In this document: positions 1 through 8,753 of the stretch, piece after piece
Position numbering within the stretch: the first letter of the stretch is position 1
Layout of the letters: every line of letters begins with the position of its first letter
Source of the DNA: Saksenaea vasiformis B4078
Taxonomy: Eukaryota > Mucoromycota > Mucoromycetes > Mucorales > Saksenaeaceae
Length of the DNA: 19,431 nucleotides
Reading direction: 5' to 3'
NCBI GenBank assembly: GCA_000697055.1
Contig: JNDT01001036.1
Location: 1-19,431, forward strand
Notes under the pieces: model-generated
What the model was told of the DNA's origin: nothing
Databases searched by the model: none
What the model saw: the letters and a program-made list of their open reading frames with translations, nothing else
Made by a program: the position numbers and the translations under genes

Positions 1-509
1 AGCGATTCCGATTCCTTGATCCGAGTGACCGGAAAGAAGATAAAGAGAAGCCGATACTCATTGCCTATGGAAATGCAGCATTCTCAGGTTCAATGACGGG
101 GAAGATATCTGCTCCAACAAAGCCAATTCTAAAGGCGCTCAAGCTGGATGCTTCAAGGAAAAAGGTACTCTCTGACTATCGCTTTTTAAGGTGTTGACTC
201 TATTTCACTGCATTACAGGTGCCTACCCATATCGTCATGGTTGACGAGTACCTGTCCTCCCAAATTTGTCCAAGCTGCAACGAACGGCATTTAAAAAATG
301 CGCAAGAAAAGCCAGATACTTACGATCAAGCTGGCAAGATCCACGCTGTTCTCATTTGTGAAAAAGCATGTCGAACGGTTTGGTGGAATCGCGATGAAAT
401 GGCCGCTGCAAATATCCGTAGTATATTTTTATATATGGCTAGACATAACAATAACCGGCCACCACCATTTCAGCGCCCGTCTGTTAGCGGCGGGAGTTCC
501 TTAACCTAG
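1..509 (+). CDS. Fanzor (eukaryotic TnpB-like RNA-guided nuclease), C-terminal part; 5' end outside window
   Basis: Two exons are visible: one reading from base 3 to 164, then a 54-nt GT-AG intron (165-218), then 219-509 ending in TAG. The join gives one open frame of about 150 residues. What I see: a RuvC-II-like stretch 'ILIAYGNAAFSG', then 'VDEYLSSQICPSC', a second Cys pair in 'CEKAC', and the RuvC-III signature 'WNRDEMAAANI'. CPSC...CEKAC is the zinc ribbon set inside the RuvC fold. In Fanzor proteins the usual RuvC-II glutamate is lost and a different glutamate just before the zinc ribbon takes its place. Here Gly/Asn stands at the old site and Glu of 'VDEY' lies about 42 residues further on, which fits. 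Known family role: RNA-guided DNA cleavage linked to transposons. The tail after the RuvC-III motif is about 33 residues. It could also be an IS607/IS605-like OrfB protein, but the intron and rearranged site favour Fanzor. Whether the whole gene is intact cannot be judged. Confidence 0.8.
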
Positions 510-1067
510 TTATCATAAAACCTATCACACTAGCATGCAAAATGATTGCCGAATTTAGCTTTTACTATGGTCGATAACAGCAATGCTCCGCTTGGGGTTC
601 TTGTTTTCTTTTTCTTTTTTTTATCACGGTAGAGCCCCACGTACTGACAAGGAGCGATTTATAATAAGTACGTGATGAATCTAATATACTTCTCAATGAG
701 CGGAAGGAAGTGCAAAGAAGAGATGCAGTAGGGCACAGAAGACCTTCTTTCGGAAAGATTGGATACTTAACGTTTTCCTCCGCTACTTCGCTGTCTTCCA
801 CGTTGTCTCTCCGCCGTGTTATGTTGATTGTGTGATACAGCTATCTGGGCAATAATAATGTTATTGTTTTTCTTCGTGGGAATATCTTTTTGACGAGATG
901 TATGCTCCCAAGCTCTAACATTCGATTCCACATTCTCTATGATGTATCAACGAACAGTACCTATCAATTGCGGTTTTCCTCCTTTTCCATGGAGTCCATC
1001 TTGTGAACAAATCAAGTTCAGTAGGAGCCAATCAGATTTAGCGGTTAATTTACCCAAAGCGGCGACC
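510..1067. other. Intergenic stretch without a supported gene
   Basis: This holds the 3' flank of the Fanzor gene and the promoter side of the Zn2Cys6 gene. It has a T-rich run near 603-622 and no recognisable RNA gene. A minus-strand open frame of 78 codons (565-801) has no domain I recognise and is treated as chance. Fanzor guide RNAs in other species come from the end of the ORF and its 3' flank, so the first 100 or so bases may be transcribed as a guide RNA. The sequence alone does not prove this. Confidence 0.5.
1028..1032 (+). promoter_or_regulatory. CCAAT box upstream of the Zn2Cys6 gene
   Basis: A CCAAT pentamer in the context 'GAGCCAATCAG' lies 71 bases before the chosen start codon. 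CCAAT boxes are bound by the HAP/CBF complex in fungi. It is a short motif, so the call rests on position and flanking match only. Confidence 0.4.
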
Positions 1068-1106
1068 ATGGAGTTTCGTGCTATTCCGTTGGCAATGCTA
1101 CAATGA
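1068..1106 (+). promoter_or_regulatory. Upstream ORF (12 codons) overlapping the start codon of the Zn2Cys6 gene
   Basis: An ATG in very good initiation context (GCGACCATGG, A at -3 and G at +4) opens a 12-codon frame encoding MEFRAIPLAMLQ. Its TGA (1104-1106) overlaps the main ATG (1103-1105) in the form ATGA, one base out of frame. If transcribed, scanning ribosomes should meet this start first, and the downstream gene would depend on leaky scanning or on re-initiation at the overlap. The CCAAT box is only 36 bases upstream, so the transcription start may lie inside or after the uORF. In that case it would be absent from the main mRNA. Confidence 0.45.
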
Positions 1107-3321
1107 CTAGTGCAAAGAAAACACTGCCATGCAAAGGTAAGATAAGGTTCCGATTTTTTACACTAAACCAAAAGGTCTCATAACCCAGAATGTCGGAAGC
1201 AACGACGAAAATGTGTTTGGTCCCCTAATTCCAAAATTTGCGACCGATGTGCGAGGCTAGATCGGTATTGTGCGCCTGTCAACAACAGCCTTCGGACGTT
1301 AGAATTGCTTCATGATGACGACGATGACGAAGTCTTTATCGACGGAACGAAAGAAATGGAGTACCTGTGCCACCAAATGGAACAGTTACAGCAAGAAATG
1401 AAAACCATGGAACTTGCCCTCCAACGGAAAAGCAACAACGACATCTCGCAAATTTTGCCTTTGACACCTACTAGTATTTGTTATGATACCGAAGACGATT
1501 CCGACGGATCGGATGATGGAAAGAAGCACGCGAAAACGGCAACGACAGAGGCACAAATAATTGCAACACGAAGACCAATCACCACAGCAGGGGCAACAAC
1601 AGCGAATGGATTACCTGGGGAGTGGAAATTGACTATCATTGATGGTCACATCCGGATCGAGACAGGCATTCGAACTGTAAGCGAACTACTGAAATACGGG
1701 CAAGGTTCGATTCGATCTCTTTCACCCTTTCCTGGTCTTAGTGGAAGTACTCCTTTACTATTTCGCAATACCCAACCGGCAGGCATGGTGCCACTTGCCA
1801 TCAAAGTATTGTCAGGAAACATTGAACGGAAAGCTTCGATTACTGCTCTCATTCCCAGCATTCTGCTGCTTGAACCACGACCCGTACTTGACCATCTTGT
1901 GGATGCTTACTTCACTTGCTACAATGTCTATTTTCCGCTGATCCACGAACCGACTTTTATGGCACACTACCGAAAATTAAAGGATCCATTCACCTGCCCA
2001 GTAACTATAGCTATATGCGCAAATGTTTGCATGGCCTCGTGCAGACACTTACAGTTCACATTGCAAGAGCGGCGACACATGGCGGAGTATTTTTACCAGC
2101 TATGTCGAGATATGCTGTATGACATGTTTGATGATCCCAGTCGCTGCCTTGAAACGGTGATGACAGCAAATCTGATTACCAAATTCTTGGTCAATACGTT
2201 GCGAATGTCAGAGGCAAGAAAATTGACCTCGATGGCGCTCCTCATTTGCGGCGAATTGAAAGATACCTACAAGAAAGGATCGATGGAAGAAATTCTGTAT
2301 ATACGGCACTACGTGATGGCTGACTGCACTCAGAAAGCATTTGACGTTTTTCTTGAAAGGAAAGTCGAAGAGAGTTATTTTTTGCGAAACGTCTTCCTTG
2401 GATCCCTAGCTGATGAACCAGTGGTTACGAAAAGATATATGCGTATGGCGAGCTACCTTCTCGAATTTTTTACTCATCCGTACATCACTGAACTGATGGT
2501 AATAACTTAAGTTGTACATATGATGTTTTTAACACAAGCAACAGAAACAAATACGATGTATAGAACTGCATGATGTCGCAGAAATAGAGCTGGAGATTAT
2601 CCTTCGCTTTGAAGAACTGACAACAAAATGGTGGAGGAATCTCCCAGACGATTTGCGATTATGCGATGATCCGTTCAGTTACGAAAGCAAAGCACAAATT
2701 GAGTCCTCTGACGACGTTGTTAAGCTGTCTCTATTTGTCTATGTACAAATGATGCAGATCGGCATTCATTCGTACCTTATACAACCCAACTTACCGCACA
2801 CGACTGACCACCTCTCAGCGACATTGGATATGTTGGCAATTATTCAGGACCGTGCACTAAAACTTACTTTGATGAATGGAGACCTATTGTTATGCGCAGC
2901 CAAGAAAATGGAAAGGTCGGGAATATTCTGTCATCGTAAGTTTTTTTTTTTTTTGCCTGCTAAGTTGTTATCATGTGTTAAACGGCCCCGTTCTATAGTC
3001 AGCAACGAATATCTGTTCAAAGTGATTGATTCTCTGTGTTCGATGGTCACATCGCAGAATCCTCGTATTGCGACGGAAGCGAAGCAGCAACTCCACAGAT
3101 GCTCAGTAGAACTTCGGCAGTTTTATTTCCTTGAAGGCCATCGCATACCAACGTCATCGTCTCCCATCGCATCTACATCTCTCATAGACAAGTCAAAACA
3201 TATACTGGACATGTACGATAGCTATCCTCTTCCACGCCTGGCTTTGATGTACGATCTGGTACAGAATTGCGTCAACAAGTCTGGATTAGGATCATATTTA
3301 TCGGACCCTTACATATCATAA
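1103..3321 (+). CDS. Zn2Cys6 fungal transcription factor with fungal-specific (MHR) domain
   Basis: Exons 1103-1136, 1189-2498, 2545-2935 and 2999-3321 give 685 residues. The N-terminus carries a complete binuclear zinc cluster, C-x2-C-x6-C-x8-C-x2-C-x6-C (from 'PCKECRKQRRKC' to 'CDRCARLDRYC', residues about 10-40). The first intron splits it between Cys1 and Cys2, so the cluster is visible only after splicing. An acidic Asp run and a Glu/Gln-rich possible coiled coil follow (about residues 55-80). The middle homology region opens near residue 240 with 'VDAYFTCYNVYFPLIHEPTF', the usual start of the fungal-specific TF domain. Such proteins are nuclear and bind CGG-type sites, often as dimers. 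I cannot name a target pathway or orthologue. The last intron is 63 nt and free of stops in frame, so keeping it would add 21 residues. A uORF overlaps the start codon. Confidence 0.92.
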
Positions 3322-4695
3322 CTTTATCTCTATCAACGCGCTGTCCCCTTCCCCCCAACTCTTAAACCTTTCTCATACTGCACTGCTAGCGATGTATATC
3401 ATAGTTCTTTTTTTGTAATATTCAATGTGATTTATCTAACAACTCAAATGTGACATGGAAATTTGGTGTACGCTTGCCTAGAGTTACTGAATTCAAAAAA
3501 CACACTATCTGTTTGTTGGTCCTTATCTATTGTTTAAATTATAAAGGAACACAGAAGGCACGTGCTTGCTCTGTATCTCTAGCTCCTAGCCATTGGTTTG
3601 TTGCATGAGCATCGTACCTTGTAAACTGCGAAAGAGAATAAAAAACAACAACATTATATTAGTTGCCGTTTTCTCGGATATTTTTCAAGGGCCGGATTTA
3701 TTTGCAACAGGTACTTTCTGCACTCCATTGAAGCATAGACCTGCAAAGCGAACAGCTCTGTTCTATATCTGGCACGCAACATGTGTGCACAGGCTTTCAG
3801 GTACGAGCTACACGAAGCAATTGAAAAACACCAACTGCGATCGCCCTATTACCCTGACAGCCTATTGATGTAAAACTGCGATATCCTGTTTCAACGAACA
3901 AAAAAAAAAAAAAAAAATGCGATGGCTTCCTTTAAACTAGGTGTTTGGTTGACGTTCGTCATCCGCCTTTCCGGTGGTTTTCCAGCGACTTGTCTTTCTT
4001 CCGCTTCGTTAGGCTATGGACTTATTGGAGGGTTAAGTCCAATCCTACCATATGCTCTTGTATAACCAGGTGCATCATTAAGATGGGCCCAGTACCAAAC
4101 GTCTTGCGAAGCAAGGTGGCAGCATCTGAAACGTTTTTGTCACGAGTGGGTCTGGTGACTTTTAGACAGTGTGCTATTCCGCGATTTCCCACTTATCGGA
4201 ACCTGATAGGTATCGCGTTGCGAAACTTTTTTTTATTCTGTATGAAATGCTAGTCTACCGATAAACGTTTATTGAGTGGGTCGGTGGAACTTTCGTATGT
4301 AGATTAAAAGTAGTACAAAAAAAAGATGAAACTATTCGTTATATCTATTCTTACGTTGCCTTATTTCGATCATGATTGGATGTTTTTAGTAATGTGCCAA
4401 TTACAGCAAAAAACTTTATACTTGTGGAGAGAGTTTTTCTGTGTAAACCGCTCAAAAAGACGGAAGCAGAAAAGGCAAGGTGTGAAATAACTATACATAC
4501 TCCCGATTTGTACTGAAGCTGTATGCAAACCAAAAGACCATTGATGCATATAACTTCTGTTCGCCAAACGGTCAGACAAAATGAATCAATGAGACCATAG
4601 CGTGAGTATTACGGGCCGTCGCGGAAAAAGTTTATTTCACTCGTTCACTCAGTACTTCCTTTCTTTCTTCCCTCTTCTTTCCTTCACAACACAGT
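3322..4695. other. Long gene-free stretch between the Zn2Cys6 and MADS-box genes
   Basis: No gene is supported in about 1.37 kb. It contains an A tract at 3900-3917, several T runs and two plus-strand open frames of 91 and 102 codons (3593-3868, 3945-4253). Neither has a recognisable motif, clear initiation context or convincing splice partner. No tRNA-like B box was found. The last 80 bases (about 4625-4694) are strongly pyrimidine-rich and end in CACAACACAG just before the MADS start. That suits a core promoter or leader, or the acceptor of an intron in the 5' leader. A tiny three-codon uORF (4581-4592) lies further upstream. Confidence 0.5.
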
Positions 4696-5732
4696 ATGAA
4701 TCAGTACCTACCAACCATGGCCAATCCCTTCCCACCTCCAAACGATAGCAGCGTTACAAGTGACATCGTCCAGGATGACGACTCGGATGGTGAAAGCAAA
4801 CCGGAAAGACGGTCAGGACGACGCAAGATCAAGATTGAATTCATTCAAGACAAATCAAGACGACACATTACATTTTCAAAACGGAAAGCAGGAATCATGA
4901 AAAAGGTATGTCTTTTACTGTTTTTGAACTCGAAAATTTTTTTTTGAACAACTCTTTTTTAGGCATACGAGTTAAGCACCCTAACCGGAACCCAGGTTTT
5001 ACTATTGGTCGTTTCCGAAACAGGGCTCGTTTACACTTTTACCACCCCTAAACTACAAGTGAGTATTGAAAAAAAAAAGGAAGAAAGAAAAAGACGTTAC
5101 CTATAGCTTTTTTGCTTATCGAATGCTTCAGGCCATCGTCACCGAAACAGAAGGAAAAAATTTGATTCAATCTTGTCTGAATGCTCCAGATGCAGACGAA
5201 GAGGATAATAGGGTGAGACAAATGGGATATTTGAGCTAAGGTCATGCTAATGGGTTTTATTCTTGATTCAGTCTAAGAACCAAACAACACAAGGTGGTAC
5301 AAATCAAACCAGTGGCACAGCAGCTGCTCGATCCCCAGGGTATCAACGCGACACCTCCTTTACAAAAATGAACAATCAAGCAGAAGAACAGAAGGTAAGC
5401 AGGACTGGGTCTTTATAACAGGCAGCAAAGTAAACTGACCCGTGTTTTAAACATACATAAATAAATAAAATAAAAAGGTCAAGCAAGAGGCTGTGGAAAG
5501 TGTTCCAGATGCAGCCTACCGCCATGGCTATGGGGCGGCCACAGCTACTTCAAGCCCAAGTTTCATGCAGGCTCCCACTACCAGTGTCCCAGCCTACCCG
5601 CCCTACTCCAACGCTCCACCGCATTCGAATCAACCAGGGGTCTATTATGCGTTACCGAACAGTAACTACCCACCTCAGCAGTACATGCCGCACAATAACA
5701 TGTATATGCCTCTTCAAAACCAAAAGAGATAA
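4696..5732 (+). CDS. SRF/MCM1-type MADS-box transcription factor
   Basis: Exons 4696-4905, 4963-5058, 5132-5212, 5272-5394 and 5478-5732 give 254 residues, all joined in phase 0. The MADS domain spans about residues 40-100 across exons 1 and 2. It starts 'GRRKIKIEFIQDKSRRHITF' and continues 'SKRKAGIMKK|AYELSTLTGTQVLLLVVSE'. The IEFI/SRRHITFSKRK form and 'TGTQVLLLVVSETG' are typical of the SRF/MCM1 (type I) branch rather than the MEF2 branch. An acidic patch (DDDSDGE) precedes the domain. The rest is low-complexity, rich in Pro, Tyr, Asn and Gln ('PPYSNAPPHSNQPGVYYALP'), probably a disordered activation region. Family role: nuclear dimer binding CArG-like boxes with cofactors, as yeast Mcm1 does in cell-type and cell-cycle control. 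A second in-frame ATG at 4717 (MANPF) is an alternative start. Confidence 0.94.
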
Positions 5733-5924
5733 TTGAACAAATGTTGATCATTTGATAATCCACTTATTCTTTTTCTTTTTCTTTTTTTCCTTGCTTTCTA
5801 AGATTCATGTCTATTTTCTGTAATCCATGGCAACCAATGATCATATTTTTTTTATGTATGTTTAAACTGGAGACTACATTGTTTTAAAGAATATCTCTTT
5901 GACACAATGCAATGATTTTGGGGT

Positions 5925-7664
5925 TCATTCTGATTTGGCATGGTTAGTAGAGATATTACCATTGACCGCAGGTTCAACGGCCATTTCACTGACGATAGGT
6001 GTCTCCACTGGCTTTCTGCTTGGCCGACCCGCTGCTCGATCTTTTTGCCACTGTATCAGCGGCTTATGGCTTACTTTCCAAGCAACGAATAGCCATAAGC
6101 CAATCCAATAATGCACAAAATAAATGCCCCGCCAAGTTCGCATGATTGATGATACGTCTAGGAGAATAAAAGACATGGATAGAACGTTGATGAGACCCAT
6201 TGTAGCGCCCCAGGTAATGAGATCGTAAATCGCTTTTCTCATTCCAACAGGCTTTTTCAAGTCAGGTGTTAACGTCAGCGGTCGTACGCAGGATCGAATT
6301 TTGCGTGAAAGCACTTGGAAAAACGAAATGGACAGGAACATGACTGTCAATAAAAAGAGAGAGGAACGACCACGTTTAGCATCCCAGCACGTTGACTGGA
6401 CAAGCTTAACTGTAATAACCCGGATAGAAGCCATGCCATGTGGCTGAAACGACATAGGTGAGGAATGCACTCTTAGACCCAGGTTTCTTGTTTAAAGGTG
6501 TCACGCGCAGATACACGTAATGTCGCAGCCATCGATTTGCTCCAATATTCCATGATTCTCCCAACTGTTTGAGAGACTGGGCAGTTTCGCATGGAACGAC
6601 ACGAATATTGCTCAATCTATTCCAGCATGGTCTCCCTTTCTTATCGTAACCATTGAAACCAAAGCCACTGAGCACACAAGCACCTTCTGCCATTAACCAG
6701 ACAGCGTAGTATTTGCAACGAGCGATAAATGCTACCATCTGAAGGAACCATAATCTGTACGTACAAGAGATTCTTTGGTTACACAGAATAGAATTACTTC
6801 CCTGTACCTCTTATAGAATGGCAACATCCGCCAAGAAGGTTCCAATGTCTTTGCAGCATCGTATGTTGGGCTGTAAATAACCAGAATGCCGATGAAAAGT
6901 ACGCTTTGTCCCAATAACTGGAGGGTCGGTCTTAACGTCGATGAAGGTGGACGGATCTGCTTCTCCACAGAAACACTATGTAGTGGACCAGACGTAAACC
7001 GGATATAGTCCATGTATTCACAAGCAGGCCCAACTAAGAAGCCTCCAAAAAAGAACATCCATCCGAAAAATTCAGTCAAAGTCGGGTACTTCAAGACTCT
7101 CATTGATTTGTTATAAGTCGTGAGCTCAGCAGCATCTCTCCTTCCATCCAACACATTGAAACCAAAGGAAGATAATTTGATCGTTGCAATCATAAGCGCA
7201 CCAGAATGGTCGAGATCAGTGTCACCCATGTAGCCCTTGGCCTGACGGATGATATGACTAGATGATAGATAATGATGATGATTATGATGATGGTGATGAG
7301 AGGAGTACACGCGATCAGCTAAAGCACGTTATTTTCTATCATCCTACCAGAATGACATACTAGCCAGCACAATGGCGAAATTGATCCAGGGCCCATTGGG
7401 ACGTGTATAGAATCGCATCAACACATATGTACACAGAGACGTAAGGCCTATATGAAGCATGCCCCAGTACATCCGTAATATGTAGAACATGGTAAAGCTT
7501 GTAAGACTAATAGAAAATGCATGCTTGACTATAGGTTTGGCAGGAAGACGTCTGTAGATAAGAGCAGCTGGATAGGCCGAGAAAAGGCAGAAAACCAATT
7601 TTAAATGTCCCAAGGCAATGTTTCCACCGAGTAATTTGGATATATTTACGAAAAATTCATCCAT
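5925..7664 (-). CDS. ALE1: MBOAT lysophospholipid acyltransferase (ALE1/LPCAT type)
   Basis: Exons on the minus strand are 7664-7361, 7318-6808, 6754-6411 and 6343-5925, giving 525 residues. It is a multi-pass ER membrane enzyme that transfers acyl chains from acyl-CoA to lysophospholipids (Lands cycle). Family marks in order: 'MGDTDLDHSGA' with 'KLSSFGFNVLDG', 'FFFGGFLVGPACEYMDY', 'KYYAVWLMAEGACVLSGFGF', then the MBOAT core 'SWNIGANRWLRHYVYLR' (Asn at about residue 341) and 'VVSATWHGFYPGYY' (His at about 379). The Asn and His are the conserved catalytic pair. The first donor is GTATGT at 7360; the GTAGG further on is out of phase. The third intron uses GTTAAG. A His cluster ('HHHHHNHHH', about residues 109-117) is encoded at the start of exon 2. 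The gene is divergent from the next plus-strand ORF and convergent with the MADS gene. Confidence 0.93.
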
Positions 7665-7792
7665 TGAAGTCACCGTTATTTTCAAGAAGAGAGAGACGAA
7701 GTTTTTTTGGGGGAGAAACAACCGTCTTTTTTTTTTTTTTTTGTTCATAGGGTTTCGGGCATGAACTCTGTGACGTTTTTTCTATATCAGTC
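7665..7792. promoter_or_regulatory. Divergent promoter region between the acyltransferase and the plus-strand small ORF
   Basis: Only 128 bases separate the acyltransferase start (minus) from the next plus-strand ATG. The region has an 18-base T tract at 7725-7742, read as an A tract in the acyltransferase leader, and a G run. 'TTTTTTCTATATCAG' stands just before the plus-strand ATG and could be an intron acceptor. No TATA element is convincing. Confidence 0.35.
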
Positions 7793-8106
7793 ATGTATCC
7801 TGAAAAGGGTAAGAATGATGAATGGGCCATCCAGCACATGATGTGCGTCAATAACCCAACTAACGAATGCTTCTACCCTGCAGGTAAACAGGGACATTTT
7901 CATTTGCTCTTTTTTGTTTGCTTGCTTTCCCATTTTCAACGAAGACACTTATCAACAGTCCAACCCATCAAGCATACACAATTATTTCTCTCATTTGCTA
8001 TCTTTTTGTTGAAAACACACACTTTTATGTTATAGCTATGGATACAAGTTCAACGAGTGACATCTTTGAGGGAATGAATGGTTTGTTTGTTAATGGTGAA
8101 AGATGA
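7793..8106 (+). CDS. Possible small spliced protein of unknown function
   Basis: A doubtful model. An ATG at 7793 opens 30 codons ('MYPEKGKNDEWAIQHMMCVN'...) that end at a good donor (GCAG|GTAAAC, 7883/7884). Joining to the acceptor TTATAG at 8035 keeps the phase and gives 'MDTSSTSDIFEGMNGLFVNG' followed by a stop, 53 residues in all. A nearer acceptor, ATCAACAG ending at 7958, would also stay in phase. It would instead give a hydrophobic tail ('LFLSFAIFLL', about 55 residues). I recognise neither product. The pyrimidine-rich acceptor-like sequence just before the ATG hints at a further 5' exon. It may equally be a non-coding transcript from the divergent promoter. Confidence 0.28.
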
Positions 8107-8753
8107 GATAACTACGTTAAAAATGTATCATACTACCATAAGACTTCGTATGATATGAACCCCCCCAAAAGTGAGCATCAATCACATGTATCCAATGTGT
8201 GTCCTGTATGTTAGAACAATTCTTATGGATTATGTTATTTAAACCCTAGGAGCTATGTTCTTCGTCTGCCGGAGTTACAGCAACTTGTGTGATCTTTTTA
8301 ACCTTAACTTTTTTTTCCGCTTTTTTCACTTGTTTCAACAGAGATCGATAACGTCCTACAGCAACCCAGGGAAGTTGGCAAAGTCTCCAAAAATTGGGCT
8401 GGTTGCTCGCTTGTGTATCATTGGATCTTTTAGAAACTTTAATTGCAGTTTATCTCTTAAACAGTGGATTATATCTATCGATTTTTCTCGTTTGCAATGC
8501 TTGACGATATAACTAGCATCTCTCTTTTATGAGTAAAAAGACTTACACGCGCAACGTGTATGGAAAGAATAACGCGAGTGTAGTTCTATGCCTACACACT
8601 GCATCTGGCATCGAAACGGAGTCGAGAGCCCATAACCAACTTCCTTTTTTTTTTTTGCATGTGACAGAAACTGTGGGGAAAGATTCACATGTCAGAGATA
8701 ACAGGTCAGACCTTACGTATGACTTTGTTTGGCTTTCTTTTTCCCTCACAGCA
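8107..8753. other. Intergenic stretch upstream of the ABCD transporter
   Basis: No gene is supported. It holds an 8-bp inverted repeat (TATCATAC at 8126-8133 against GTATGATA at 8148-8155), a C run near 8161, and T runs near 8310 and 8646-8656. The frame of the transporter stays open back to an ATG at 8529, but those extra 75 codons look like leader sequence. 'TTTTTCCCTCACAG' ends at 8751, two bases before the preferred ATG, and could be the acceptor of an intron in the 5' leader. Confidence 0.45.

Noticed and set aside
2499..2510. Stop of the Zn2Cys6 gene at 2508-2510
   Set aside because: The TAA lies inside a 46-nt GT-AG intron (2499-2544). Splicing continues the conserved domain in frame.
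3593..3868. 91-codon plus-strand frame
   Set aside because: There is no motif, no splice partner and an AT-rich composition like the spacer around it.
3322..4695. tRNA or other RNA gene in the long spacer
   Set aside because: I looked for B-box-like GGTTCRANNCC on both strands and found no cloverleaf-compatible sequence.
8529..8753. 75-codon N-terminal extension of the ABCD transporter from ATG 8529
   Set aside because: It is in frame, but the residues look like translated leader with a Phe run. An acceptor-like CTCACAG and the family-like N-terminus favour the start at 8754.
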